Assembly (NCBI GenBank): GCA_000949895.1
Contig: JWIT01000013.1
Coordinates: forward strand, 1-64,000
Length of the DNA: 64,000 nt
From: Agrobacterium arsenijevicii
GTDB lineage: Bacteria > Pseudomonadota > Alphaproteobacteria > Rhizobiales > Rhizobiaceae
Direction: 5' to 3'
The notes below the pieces were generated by a model. It was not told the origin of the DNA. It saw only the letters and a program-made list of their open reading frames with translations, and searched no databases. The translations under genes and the position numbers were made by a program. Shown here piece by piece: positions 1 to 8,879 of this stretch. How positions within the stretch are numbered: the first letter of the stretch is position 1; each line of letters opens with the position of its first letter.

Positions 1-188
1 AAACTGACATTTTTGGTAAGTTACTGATTTTAAAGGTTAGTTTCGAGGATAAGCATTCACAGCGACGAAAGAGCCTCCTTTACGTGGCGACTGGTCCTGT
101 TTCGGGAAACATGCAATAGGAACGGACAAGAGTTTCAGCCAGACTGGGGCATCCAACGCCCCCTATAAAGCCTTGAATTGGAGATCCC
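1..188. other. Upstream region of purC, no gene seen
   Basis: I find no convincing coding region on either strand here; it probably holds the purC promoter and leader. A perfect 6-2-6 inverted repeat lies at 98-111 (arms TGTTTC and GAAACA). Short flanking arms (TCCT and AGGA) could extend it into a hairpin. A second small hairpin (GGGGC at 146-150, GCCCC at 158-162) lies just before the purC ribosome-binding site. I do not recognise a known riboswitch class. Confidence 0.4.
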
Positions 189-1139
189 GTGCGCATTCTC
201 GATGAAGCCGTCATTCCCGAGCTGCCGAATTATTACCGTGGCAAGGTGCGTGAGAACTACGATCTGCCCGACGGCAACCGCATTATTATATCCACAGATC
301 GCCTCAGCGCATTCGACCGCATCCTTACCTGCGTTCCCTATAAGGGACAGGTATTGACCCAGACGGCACGCTACTGGTTCGAACAGACGAAGGATATCTG
401 CCCCAACCATGTGGTCAGTTATCCCGATCCGAATGTCGTCATCGGCAAGAGGCTTGAAATATTGCCGGTCGAAGTGGTGGTTCGCGGTTATCTGGCCGGC
501 ACCACCGGCACATCCATCCTGACCCTCTACAAGAAAGGTCAGAGACAGATGTACGGCATGAGCCTGCCGGACGGGATGAAGGACAACCAGATCTTGCCCG
601 AACCGGTGATCACGCCGACGAGCAAGGCTTTCGACGGTGGTCACGACGAACCGCTGACGCCTGCCGAGATCGTGGAGAAGAAACTCCTTACGCAGGAGCA
701 ATGGGACACGCTTTCCCGTTATGCGCTGGCACTGTTCAAGCGCGGACAGGAGATCGCCGCAAAACAGGGCCTCATTCTCGTCGATACGAAATATGAATTC
801 GGGACGGATGAGAACGGCACGATCATTCTTGCCGACGAAATCCATACGCCTGACAGCAGCCGCTACTGGATGGCAGAAACCTATGAAGAGAGCTTCCGCA
901 ACGGCGCACGGCCGGCGAGCTTCGACAAGGATTTCGTCAGAGCCTGGGTTGCCGAACGTTGCGACCCCTATAAGGACGACGTTCCCGAAATTCCGCGGGA
1001 ACTCGTATTGCAGACATCCAGGGTATATATTGATGCTTACGAACGCATCACCGGACAAAGCTTCGTTCCCGACGACAGCGGCGAGACGCCGCTTGCAAGA
1101 GTACGCCGGAACCTGGAGCGGTTTTTCCCCGGAGTCTGA
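189..1139 (+). CDS. purC: Phosphoribosylaminoimidazole-succinocarboxamide synthase (SAICAR synthase)
   Basis: This cytosolic enzyme joins CAIR and aspartate with ATP in de novo purine synthesis. The 316-residue protein has the ATP-grasp-like PurC signatures: [11 protein letters not shown] near residue 17, STDRLSAFD near 36, VVRGYLAGT near 98 and LVDTKYEFG near 197, followed by [12 protein letters not shown] near 216. It is the long form (about 300 residues) rather than the roughly 240-residue type common in bacterial pur operons, so the genome may carry a second purC; that is inference. The start is GTG with GGAG a few bases upstream. A TetR-family gene begins 2 nt after its stop, so the two are probably co-transcribed. 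Confidence 0.95.
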   Translation: MRILDEAVIPELPNYYRGKVRENYDLPDGNRIIISTDRLSAFDRILTCVPYKGQVLTQTARYWFEQTKDICPNHVVSYPDPNVVIGKRLEILPVEVVVRGYLAGTTGTSILTLYKKGQRQMYGMSLPDGMKDNQILPEPVITPTSKAFDGGHDEPLTPAEIVEKKLLTQEQWDTLSRYALALFKRGQEIAAKQGLILVDTKYEFGTDENGTIILADEIHTPDSSRYWMAETYEESFRNGARPASFDKDFVRAWVAERCDPYKDDVPEIPRELVLQTSRVYIDAYERITGQSFVPDDSGETPLARVRRNLERFFPGV

Positions 1140-1141
1140 CC

Positions 1142-1801
1142 TTGAGCAAAACGATCGAACAGGCGCGAAAGGGTGACAGGAAGAACGATCTTCCCGTCAA
1201 GCGCCGGCCTCGCCGTTCCGCCGAAGAGACCCGGCGGGACATTCTTGCCAAAGCCGAAGAGCTTTTTCGGGAGCGCGGGTTCAATGCGGTGGCGATTGCC
1301 GATATCGCCGCTGCACTCGGCATGTCCCCTGCCAACGTCTTCAAGAATTTCAACTCGAAGAATGCGCTCGTCGATGCCATCGGCTTCGAACAGATCGGTG
1401 CGTTCGAGCGGGAAATCCATCCGCTCGACAAAAGCCATGCACCTATTTCAAGGCTGCGCCATCTCGCCCGCACCCTGATGGAACAGCACCATCAGAACCT
1501 CAATGACAATCCTTATATATTCGAAATGATCCTGATGACGGCCAAGCAGGACATGAAATGCGGCGACTACTACAAATCCGTCATCGCAAACCTGCTGGCA
1601 GACATTATTCGCGACGGCGTGAATGAGGGAATTTACGCCCCCGCCGACATTCCGCCGCTGGCCGAAACCGTTCTTCACGCGCTTACGAGCGTCATCCATC
1701 CCGTCCTCATCGCACGGGAAGATATCGGCAATTTGGCAACACGTTGCGATCAACTGGTCGATTTAATCGAAGCAGGATTGCGCAATCCACTTGCTAAGTG
1801 A
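1142..1801 (+). CDS. TetR-family repressor, probable regulator of the adjacent RND pump
   Basis: A 219-residue TetR/AcrR-type regulator. The N-terminal helix-turn-helix is at about residues 30-75 (ILAKAEELFRERGF, then IADIAAALGMSPANVF). The remainder should be the ligand-binding and dimerisation domain. The start is TTG, 2 nt after purC, with GGAG about 9 nt upstream. The arrangement (TetR, then MFP, RND and OMF genes on the same strand) matches repressors of drug or flavonoid efflux pumps such as the Ame and Ife systems of Agrobacterium, so control of the downstream pump is likely. Which named system this is cannot be decided from sequence alone. Co-transcription with purC is unusual for such a repressor. 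Confidence 0.85.
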   Translation: MSKTIEQARKGDRKNDLPVKRRPRRSAEETRRDILAKAEELFRERGFNAVAIADIAAALGMSPANVFKNFNSKNALVDAIGFEQIGAFEREIHPLDKSHAPISRLRHLARTLMEQHHQNLNDNPYIFEMILMTAKQDMKCGDYYKSVIANLLADIIRDGVNEGIYAPADIPPLAETVLHALTSVIHPVLIAREDIGNLATRCDQLVDLIEAGLRNPLAK

Positions 1802-1825
1802 CGATTCGCGACTTACGTCACCTTC

Positions 1826-1841
1826 TCGCAATTGCTTGCGA
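1826..1841. promoter_or_regulatory. Palindrome, candidate TetR operator
   Basis: A perfect inverted repeat with TCGCAA and TTGCGA arms and a 4-nt centre lies in the 199-nt gap between the TetR gene and the pump operon, where a repressor would be expected to bind. Assignment to this TetR protein is inference. Confidence 0.4.
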
Positions 1842-1894
1842 AGCGTGAAAGCCTGCGCTTCTATGCGAATGGCGGTCCGAGCAGATTGAACGAA

Positions 1895-1916
1895 GAAGGT
1901 CCCCAATAGGACCTTC
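1895..1916. repeat. 8-bp inverted repeat upstream of the pump operon
   Basis: Arms GAAGGTCC and GGACCTTC flank a 6-nt loop. No T-run follows, so it is a poor intrinsic terminator. It could be a second operator or a leader hairpin of the pump mRNA. Confidence 0.4.
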
Positions 1917-2000
1917 GTCCGTTGTCCCTGTACCCGGACCAGCATCCGCCGAGCGACATTGCGCTTATAGTTGAATGCGACCGACACGCAGGGAAGAACA

Positions 2001-3203
2001 ATGAGCCGACGTATTTTACCCCTATTTGCTTCTCTGTGCATGACCGCGGTTCTCGCGGGATGCAGCGACGGCGGCGAGAGCAGCCAGACCGCCGGCAAGG
2101 GTGGCGAGCGACCGCCGTCTCCGGTCAGCGTCATCGTGATGAAGACCGGTGAATATCCCTTGACCACTGTTCTTCCCGGCCGCGCAAGCGCGTTCCAGAC
2201 GGCGGAAATCCGTCCACGCGTCACCGGCATCATCCGCGAAATTCCCTTCAAGGAAGGCAGCGAGGTCAAGCAGGGCGATGTTCTCTACCAGATCGAGGAC
2301 AACACCTACATGGCGGAAGTGGCGCAGGCCAGGGCAAGCGTGGCAAAGGCCGAAGCAAGCGTTCCGAGCGCCCAGGCGAACCTTGCCCGTTACGAGCGGC
2401 TGGTCAACAGCGGCGCAACGCAGATCGAATATGAAAACGCCAAGGTGACGCTGCTTCAGGCAGAAGCCGATGTGGCCCAAACCAAGGCTGCGCTGGAAAC
2501 GGCTGAAATCAACCTCGACCTCACCAAAGTCCGCGCACCTTTCGACGGCATCACCAGCGCGACCGCTTTCAGCATCGGCAACGTAGTGACGGCAAACCAG
2601 ACGACGGCATTGACGACGCTGCGCCGCATCGATCCGATCTACATCGATCTGATGGAATCCAGCATCAACCTTCTGCGCCTGAAAAAGGCGATATCCTCCG
2701 GCCAGCTTGGCGGTGATACGAAGGAAACCGGTATTCACCTGACGCTGGAAGACGGCACCGAATACAAGCATGACGGCAAGATCGACATGTCGGACATGTC
2801 GGTGAGTGAAACCACCGGCACCTTCTCCATCCGTGCCCTCTTCGACAATCCGGATGATCTTCTGCTTCCCGGCACCTATGTTCGCGCCACGCTGACCATC
2901 GGCAAGGAAAAGGGTTTCCGCATACCGCAGCGCGCGGCGAGCCGGAATGCCAATGGCGAACTGACCGCAAAATTCGCCACCGCGGAAAACAAGGTGGAAA
3001 CACGCACCTTCCCGTCCAGCCAGCAGTCGGGCAATGCCTGGCTGGTGACGGAAAACGTCAAGGATGGCGACAAGCTCATCGTTGACGGCTTCCAGTGGAT
3101 TGCCGAGGGCGCGACGGTTGCGCCAGTGGAAGTGACCATCGATGATCGCGGTATCGTCGTTCTGCCGCAGCAAGCTCCGCCTGCCGCCGCCCCCTCGAAA
3201 TAA
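2001..3203 (+). CDS. RND efflux periplasmic adaptor (membrane fusion protein), lipoprotein
   Basis: The adaptor subunit of a tripartite RND pump, linking the inner-membrane transporter to the outer-membrane channel. The ATG at 2001 is preferred over the in-frame TTG at 1971. It has a GGGAAG ribosome-binding site and opens directly on a lipoprotein signal peptide whose lipobox LAGC ends near residue 21. A lipoyl/barrel-sandwich segment flanks an alpha-helical hairpin at about residues 100-170 (alanine/glutamate-rich, AQARASVAKAEASVPSAQAN). Beta-barrel segments follow, and the C-terminus is proline/alanine-rich. The length (400 aa) is typical of AcrA/MexA proteins. The RND gene begins 53 nt downstream. 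Confidence 0.92.
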   Translation: MSRRILPLFASLCMTAVLAGCSDGGESSQTAGKGGERPPSPVSVIVMKTGEYPLTTVLPGRASAFQTAEIRPRVTGIIREIPFKEGSEVKQGDVLYQIEDNTYMAEVAQARASVAKAEASVPSAQANLARYERLVNSGATQIEYENAKVTLLQAEADVAQTKAALETAEINLDLTKVRAPFDGITSATAFSIGNVVTANQTTALTTLRRIDPIYIDLMESSINLLRLKKAISSGQLGGDTKETGIHLTLEDGTEYKHDGKIDMSDMSVSETTGTFSIRALFDNPDDLLLPGTYVRATLTIGKEKGFRIPQRAASRNANGELTAKFATAENKVETRTFPSSQQSGNAWLVTENVKDGDKLIVDGFQWIAEGATVAPVEVTIDDRGIVVLPQQAPPAAAPSK

Positions 3204-3256
3204 ACATGAGCACGAAACCCTCGGTCGAAGCTCGTAAAAGGTAAGGCAGGACTGCC

Positions 3257-6200
3257 ATGGCCCATTTCTTCATCAGGCGCCCCGTTTTTGCATGGGTTAT
3301 CGCCATCGTCATCATGCTGGGCGGCGCTTTGGCGATCGCGACGCTCTCCATTTCGCAATATCCCGATATTGCCCCGACGACGGTGCGCGTCAGCGCGACC
3401 TATAACGGCGCCAGCGCCGAAACGGTCGAAAAATCAGTGACGACCATCATCGAGGACGGCATGACCGGCCTTGACGACCTGACCTATATGACGTCGTCAT
3501 CCTCGACGGGCAGCGCCGAAGTGACGCTGACCTTCGGCAACAGCATCCTGCCTGACATCGCGCAGGTTCAGGTGCAGAACAAGCTGCAGCTCGTGCAGTC
3601 GCAATTGCCCGACACCGTGCAGCAGCGCGGTATTCAGGTCAGCCGGTCCACATCGAGCATTCTGATGGTGGGCGCGCTGATCTCGACGGACGGCAAGCGC
3701 AATTCGGCCGACCTCGGCGACGTGTTTTCCTCGCGTGTCCAGGACCAGATCAAGCGCCTCGAAGGCGTCGGCAGCATCAACGTCTTCGGTTCCGAATATG
3801 CGATGCGCATCTGGCTCGATCCGTTCAAGCTCAACAAATACCAGCTGACCACGGCCGACGTCACCAGCGCCATCCAGAGCCAGAATACCCAGGTTTCGGT
3901 CGGCTCCCTCGGCGCCGTGCCCGCCGTCAAGGGCCAGCAGCTCAACGTCACGGTGACGGCTCAGAGCCAGCTCACCACCGTCGCCGATTTCGAATCGGTC
4001 ATTTTGAAAGTCGAGAAGGACGGCGCAACCGTTCGCCTCAGCGACGTGGCCCGCATCGAAATCGGCCAGGAAACTTATGGCGGTGATTCCCGTTCGAACG
4101 GCCGTCCTTCAGCCGGTTTCGCGGTCAACCTTGCCACCGGCGCCAACGCGCTCGACACCGCGGCACGCGTGAAAGCGGCTCTGACAAATGTCGAGGGTTC
4201 GCTGCCCGAGGGCGTCTCGATCGAGTATCCCTACGACACGACACCCTTCGTGAAGCTGTCGATCGAGAAGGTGGTGCACACGCTCATCGAAGCGATCATC
4301 CTCGTTTTCGTCGTGTTGCTGGTGTTCCTGCAGAACCTGCGCGCCACCTTCATTCCGATGATCGCAGTGCCCGTCGTACTTCTCGGCACCTTCGGCATCC
4401 TCGCGCTGACAGGATATTCCATCAACACGCTCACCATGTTCGCCATGGTTCTGGCAATCGGCCTTCTTGTCGATGATGCCATCGTCGTTGTCGAAAACGT
4501 CGAGCGAATCATGTCGGAAGAGGGTCTGTCGCCGGTCGAAGCGACTGAAAAGTCGATGGGCGAGATCACCGGTGCCATCATCGGCATCGCGCTCGTCCTG
4601 ACGGCAGTGTTCATTCCAATGGCCTTCTTCGGCGGGTCGACGGGCATCATCTATCGCCAGTTCTCGATCACGATCGTTTCGGCCATGCTGCTTTCAGCGG
4701 TTGTCGCCATCGTTCTGACGCCGGCGCTCTGCGCCACGATGCTGAAGCCCATCGACCACAATAAAAAGCAGCGTGGTCCGGGTGCATGGTTCAACCGCGG
4801 CTTCGGCAAGACGACGGACGGCTATGTTTCGTCCATCGGTTACCTGCTGAAGCGACCCCTGCGCGTGACGATCCTCTTCCTGATCGTCGTCGGCGGCTGC
4901 GCCTGGTTCTTTACCAAGCTGCCAAGCTCGTTCCTGCCGCAGGAAGACCAGGGCGTGCTTCTGACGATCATTCAGACGCCGACCGGTTCGAACATCGAAC
5001 GGACCAATGAGGTAGTGAAACAGGTCGAAAACTACTTCCGCGAAAAAGAAGGCAAGAATGTCGAATCCGTTTTCGGCGTGCTTGGCTTCAGCTTCAGCGG
5101 CTCGGGCCAGAACAACGCAATCGTCTTCACCAGGCTCAAGGATTTCTCCGAGAGAACCGCACCCGATCAACACGCCGCCGCCATCGTGCAGCGTGCGATG
5201 GGTACGTTCTTCGGCTTCCGCGATGCACAGGTGTTCCCGCTTCTGCCGCCGGCAATTCAGGGCATGGGCACATCGAGCGGTTTCTCGATGTATCTCGTGG
5301 ATAGCGGCCGCAACGGTACCGATGCTCTGGCCGCCACCTCCAAGGAACTGATCGCGCTTGCGACAAGCAATCCGAAGATCAGCTCTCTGCGAAGCGACAG
5401 CCAGGACAACGAAACGCAGATGAAGATCATTCTCGATCAGGAAAAGATGGGAGCCATGGGCGTCGATCTTTCCTCCGTGAACCTCATGCTGTCGACGATC
5501 TTTGCCGGTCGTGATGTCAATGACTTCACCCTGAACGGCGAACTCAAGCCCGTCTATGTCCAGGGTGATGCGCCCTATCGCATGCAGCCGGACGACCTGA
5601 AATATTGGTATGCCCGCAACACCACCGGCGAGATGGTGCCTTTCTCCTCCTTCAGCGAGGTAAAGTGGATCAATGCTCCGCCATCTCTCGCCCGCTTCAA
5701 CGGTACAGGCGCGATCTCGCTTGAAGGCACCGCCGGCGCAGGCGTGGCTTCCGGTGAAGCCATGGACGAGATGGAACGTCTGACGGCAAGCATGCCGGGC
5801 GGTTACACGGTGGCATGGCAGGGCATCTCCTATCAGGAACGCCTTTCCGGTTCACAGGCGCCCATGCTGTACGCGCTGTCGGTTCTCATCGTGTTCCTTT
5901 GCCTTGCCGCCCTCTATGAAAGCTGGTCGATCCCGTTCTCGGTCATCCTGGCCGTTCCGGTGGGCGTCCTCGGCGCTTTGACCGCGGCCCATTTCTTCGG
6001 CCAGACGAACGACGTCTACTTCAAGGTAGGCCTGCTGACGACCATCGGCCTTGCCGCGAAGAACGCGATTCTGATCGTCGAATTCGCCAAGGAGAGGCAG
6101 GAGCACGGGTTAAGTCTGGTGGAAGCGGCACTGGAGGCGGCGAAGCTGCGCCTGCGTCCGATCATCATGACATCGCTCGCCTTCATTCTCGGTGTAGTGC

Positions 6201-6346
6201 CTCTTGCGATCGCAACCGGAGCGGGTTCCGCTGCGCAAAACGCAATCGGCATCGGGGTGCTGGGTGGTATGCTTTCTGCAACACTCCTCGGAATTTTCTT
6301 CGTTCCGTCCTTTTTCGTCATCATTCGTCGCCTTTCAAGGCGTTAA
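3257..6346 (+). CDS. RND multidrug efflux transporter (HAE1 family)
   Basis: The inner-membrane proton-driven pump of the tripartite system. It has 1029 residues, the normal length for AcrB/MexB, with the N-terminus MAHFFIRRPVFAWVIAI typical of HAE1 pumps. Twelve TM segments are expected in two sets of six around two large periplasmic loops. The paired aspartates of TM4 are visible in GLLVDDAIVVVENVERI near residue 400. The DEDQG-like segment FLPQEDQGVLL near residue 560 and the TM10-12 block GLAAKNAILIVEFAKE near 930 are also typical. The start ATG has AAGGCAGG upstream. Substrates cannot be read from sequence. Confidence 0.95.
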   Translation: MAHFFIRRPVFAWVIAIVIMLGGALAIATLSISQYPDIAPTTVRVSATYNGASAETVEKSVTTIIEDGMTGLDDLTYMTSSSSTGSAEVTLTFGNSILPDIAQVQVQNKLQLVQSQLPDTVQQRGIQVSRSTSSILMVGALISTDGKRNSADLGDVFSSRVQDQIKRLEGVGSINVFGSEYAMRIWLDPFKLNKYQLTTADVTSAIQSQNTQVSVGSLGAVPAVKGQQLNVTVTAQSQLTTVADFESVILKVEKDGATVRLSDVARIEIGQETYGGDSRSNGRPSAGFAVNLATGANALDTAARVKAALTNVEGSLPEGVSIEYPYDTTPFVKLSIEKVVHTLIEAIILVFVVLLVFLQNLRATFIPMIAVPVVLLGTFGILALTGYSINTLTMFAMVLAIGLLVDDAIVVVENVERIMSEEGLSPVEATEKSMGEITGAIIGIALVLTAVFIPMAFFGGSTGIIYRQFSITIVSAMLLSAVVAIVLTPALCATMLKPIDHNKKQRGPGAWFNRGFGKTTDGYVSSIGYLLKRPLRVTILFLIVVGGCAWFFTKLPSSFLPQEDQGVLLTIIQTPTGSNIERTNEVVKQVENYFREKEGKNVESVFGVLGFSFSGSGQNNAIVFTRLKDFSERTAPDQHAAAIVQRAMGTFFGFRDAQVFPLLPPAIQGMGTSSGFSMYLVDSGRNGTDALAATSKELIALATSNPKISSLRSDSQDNETQMKIILDQEKMGAMGVDLSSVNLMLSTIFAGRDVNDFTLNGELKPVYVQGDAPYRMQPDDLKYWYARNTTGEMVPFSSFSEVKWINAPPSLARFNGTGAISLEGTAGAGVASGEAMDEMERLTASMPGGYTVAWQGISYQERLSGSQAPMLYALSVLIVFLCLAALYESWSIPFSVILAVPVGVLGALTAAHFFGQTNDVYFKVGLLTTIGLAAKNAILIVEFAKERQEHGLSLVEAALEAAKLRLRPIIMTSLAFILGVVPLAIATGAGSAAQNAIGIGVLGGMLSATLLGIFFVPSFFVIIRRLSRR

Positions 6347-6354
6347 CAAAACAA

Positions 6355-6447
6355 AAATGGGCTGTGCCAACCGTTAATACGCTGCTAGAAATGTTGCCGA
6401 TTTGGCAAATGCACGTTTCTACGGCATATCGACCGCGCAGCCCATTT
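6355..6447 (+). repeat. Long imperfect hairpin between the RND and outer-membrane genes
   Basis: Three nested complementary pairs form one extended stem: outer arms at 6355-6364 and 6438-6447 (AAATGGGCTG with CAGCCCATTT), middle arms at 6386-6391 and 6416-6421 (TAGAAA with TTTCTA), and inner arms at 6394-6398 and 6404-6408 (TTGCC with GGCAA) around a 5-nt loop. No T-run follows, so an mRNA-processing or stability element, or a small RNA, is more likely than a terminator. It occupies most of the 149-nt gap. Confidence 0.55.
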
Positions 6448-6495
6448 GTCAGTAAGCCGCGCTCGGTAAGCCAACCAGAGAATTGGGAAAACTAT

Positions 6496-7938
6496 ATGCT
6501 GTCTATTCGCGCTACTATTCCCCTGACAATGCTGCTGCTCTCAGGCTGTGTTGTTGGACCCGACCACAAGACGCCGGAAGTTCAATTGCCGGGAAAGTTT
6601 GCGGAAGCCGGAAAAGCCAGTAATGGCGACATCAGCAGCGTTGCATGGTGGACCGCCTTCAACGACAGTCGCCTGAACGGTTACGTTTCGACGGGCCTTG
6701 CACAGAACCTCACCGTAATGCAGGCGATCGAGCGCATAAATCAGGCCGAAGCCCAGGTGATTTCGGCCGGTGCGGGTTCCCTGCCGAGCCTCACGGCGCA
6801 GGGACAACACACGACCAGCCAGACCAAGGGCAGCTACCGTGACGTTCCCGTCACCAACGCCTCCTCCGGCAGCCTCAGCGTGTCCTGGCTTCTCGACCTC
6901 TTCGGTCGCTACCGCCGGGCAACTGAAAGCGCCAATGCATCGCTCGATGCGGCTTACTCCACCGTCGACGTTCAGCGCCTGACGCTTATTTCGTCCGTTG
7001 CGGCCGCCTATATCGACGTGCGCTACTACCAGGAACGTCTGGCGATTGCCCGCCAGAACCTGAGCTCGCGCCGCGAAACGCTTGACCTGACCAAGTTGCA
7101 GCTCGAAGCGGGCGCGGCCTCGCGTCTCGATGTCGTCCAGTCCGAAGGTCTGGTCAATTCCACGCTGTCGCAGATCCCGGGCCTCGAAACCAGCTTCCGC
7201 AAGGCCGCACACCGCATCGCGACCCTACTCGGCATGCCGGCCTCGTCGCTCATCTCCGAACTGCAGAAGGGCGCACGCCAGCCTGTTGCGCGCGCAATTC
7301 CCCGCACCGGTATTCCGGCCGACCTGATCCGCAACCGTCCGGACATTCGCGTTGCCGAACGCAATCTTGCCGCTGCGGTCGCAAAGATCGGCGTTGCCGA
7401 GGCTCAACTTTATCCGAGCATCGAACTCGGTGGCGCGATCACCCCGAGCTATAACTTCGTTAGCGGCGGCGGCAGGGGAACGGCCAACAGCTGGTCCTTC
7501 GGTCCGAGCCTGGTTCTGCCCATTTTCGATGGCGGCAGCATCCGCGCCAATATCGACCTGGCCAACTCTCAGGCGCGTGAGCAATATATCGTATGGAAGT
7601 CGACCGTTCTCAACGCGGTTGAAGAAGTCGAGAACGCACTGGCCGCCGTTAATCGCGACCAGCGCACCGTGGACGCCCTGAGAAAGACCGTTTCCTCCTA
7701 TCAGGAAGCGCTACAGCTCTCCACCGCCAGCTACCGTGACGGTGCATCGTCTCTGCTCGACGTTCTGGATGCCCAGCGCTCTGTTTCGGATGCGCAGGCA
7801 AACCTTGCTACGGCGATCCAGCAGACAGCACAGGATTACGTGTCGCTGAACGTTGCTCTCGGTGGCGGTTACGCCGTTGGCCAGCCTGCCCCGAAGAAGT
7901 CGGCCGGCCCGACCCTGGCCGCAGCCAAGGCCATGTAA
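6496..7938 (+). CDS. RND efflux outer-membrane factor (NodT/OprM-type lipoprotein)
   Basis: The outer-membrane channel of the pump, 480 residues. The ATG at 6496 is chosen over the in-frame GTG at 6364. It has GGGA upstream and opens on a lipoprotein signal with lipobox LLSGC ending near residue 18, followed by the OprM-like VVGPDHKTPEV. The upstream extension would also run through the strong hairpin. Two OEP repeats follow, with coiled-coil segments around residues 150-230 and 340-430 and the motif RPDIRVAERNLAAA near 285. It is the last gene of the pump operon and is followed by two terminators. Confidence 0.9.
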   Translation: MLSIRATIPLTMLLLSGCVVGPDHKTPEVQLPGKFAEAGKASNGDISSVAWWTAFNDSRLNGYVSTGLAQNLTVMQAIERINQAEAQVISAGAGSLPSLTAQGQHTTSQTKGSYRDVPVTNASSGSLSVSWLLDLFGRYRRATESANASLDAAYSTVDVQRLTLISSVAAAYIDVRYYQERLAIARQNLSSRRETLDLTKLQLEAGAASRLDVVQSEGLVNSTLSQIPGLETSFRKAAHRIATLLGMPASSLISELQKGARQPVARAIPRTGIPADLIRNRPDIRVAERNLAAAVAKIGVAEAQLYPSIELGGAITPSYNFVSGGGRGTANSWSFGPSLVLPIFDGGSIRANIDLANSQAREQYIVWKSTVLNAVEEVENALAAVNRDQRTVDALRKTVSSYQEALQLSTASYRDGASSLLDVLDAQRSVSDAQANLATAIQQTAQDYVSLNVALGGGYAVGQPAPKKSAGPTLAAAKAM

Positions 7939-7957
7939 GATACGCCGCAAGGCAAAC

Positions 7958-7995
7958 GAAAAAGCCCGCGTTTTCGACGCGGGCTTTTTCTTGTT
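7958..7995 (+). terminator. Intrinsic terminator of the efflux operon
   Basis: A perfect 13-bp stem (arms 7958-7970 and 7978-7990) with a 7-nt loop ends in a T-rich stretch. The stem starts with an A-run, so it may also act on the opposite strand. Confidence 0.85.
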
Positions 7996-8011
7996 CTTGT
8001 TCCAGGCATAA

Positions 8012-8043
8012 AAAAAGCACCGGTCACCCGGTGCTTTTTGTTT
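8012..8043. terminator. Bidirectional intrinsic terminator between the efflux operon and efp
   Basis: A 12-bp perfect stem (8012-8023 with 8028-8039) and 4-nt loop, with A-tract and T-tract on its two sides. It lies 16 nt after the efp stop on the minus strand and in tandem with the preceding plus-strand terminator. Confidence 0.8.
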
Positions 8044-8058
8044 AACCAGCCGTCAGGC

Positions 8059-8628
8059 TCAGTTCTTGGCGCGCTCGACGTAGGAATTGTCTTCCGTCGC
8101 GATGACCACGCGGATACCGGCGTCGACATGCGGCGGCACCATGGTGCGGATGCCGTTGGAAAGAATTGCCGGCTTGTAGGAAGAAGAAGCCGTCTGGCCC
8201 TTCACAACCGGTTCCGTTTCCACGATTTCCAGCGTGACGTGGCGCGGCAGTTCGACAGCCAGCGGATTGCCTTCGTGAATGGACAGAACGCAGGTCATGC
8301 CTTCCTGCAGATAGGCCTTCTGGTCGCCCATCGTCTCGACATCGACCACGACCTGGTCGTAGTTGGCCGGGTTCATGAAATGGAAGCCTTCGCCATCTTC
8401 ATAGAGGAACTGGAAGTTCAGGTCTTCGACGAAAGCACGCTCGACCTGCTCGGTCGTGCGCCAGCGCTCGGAAACCTTCGTACCGTCAACGATGCGGCGC
8501 ATGTCCACCTGCGTGACCGGCGTGCCCTTGCCCGGGTGAAAGTTCTGCGCGGTGAGAACAACGTAGAGCTTGCCATCCACGTCGAGAACATTGCCCTTGC
8601 GGACGGATGAGGCGATAACCTTGACCAT
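8059..8628 (-). CDS. efp: Elongation factor P
   Basis: EF-P binds ribosomes stalled at polyproline and stimulates peptide-bond formation. The 189-residue protein has the KOW-like N-terminal domain and two OB domains. The modified loop reads HPGKGTP, with Lys34 at the position that is beta-lysylated in enteric bacteria. The start ATG has AAGGAAG 5 nt upstream. It is transcribed divergently from epmA and epmB, whose products should charge Lys34, so target and modification enzymes sit side by side. Confidence 0.97.
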   Translation of the reverse strand: MVKVIASSVRKGNVLDVDGKLYVVLTAQNFHPGKGTPVTQVDMRRIVDGTKVSERWRTTEQVERAFVEDLNFQFLYEDGEGFHFMNPANYDQVVVDVETMGDQKAYLQEGMTCVLSIHEGNPLAVELPRHVTLEIVETEPVVKGQTASSSYKPAILSNGIRTMVPPHVDAGIRVVIATEDNSYVERAKN

Positions 8629-8756
8629 ATGACTTCCTTGTAACTCGATGAAATGCGTCGTAAAGGACTGCGCGGCAGCACCGGCCCCGGCAGACGTTTT
8701 GTCTTTTTTCTGGGGCGCAACTACCTTAAATCCGCGCGAATTGCCAGCCTTCTACA

Positions 8757-8800
8757 GCAATTCGCGGAAGAGTGCCTAGCGGTTTTCCGCCCGGAATTGC
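8757..8800. repeat. Rhizobial-type palindromic intergenic repeat, copy A
   Basis: About 44 bp with inverted ends (GCAATT at the start, AATTGC at the end) and the internal core AGCGGTTTTCCG. It matches in layout and core a second copy at 37501-37546. Its left end also pairs with 8735-8744, giving a 10-bp perfect inverted repeat with a 12-nt spacer. Related elements are scattered between genes in Rhizobiaceae, as I recall. Confidence 0.6.
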
Positions 8801-8879
8801 TTTAAATGATGCGATCAGGCGTTTTGCGGGCCGTTTATCCGCAACAAGGCCCGCAGGTGAGACGGAAAAGAAAAGAGAG

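Noticed and set aside
6364..6495. N-terminal extension of the outer-membrane factor from GTG 6364
   Set aside because: It would bury the lipoprotein signal peptide, which starts at ATG 6496, and it would read through a strong hairpin.
8772..8879. N-terminal extension of epmA from GTG 8772
   Set aside because: Its first third lies in a dispersed palindromic repeat, and the extra 36 residues do not resemble any EpmA N-terminus; ATG 8880 fits the family length.
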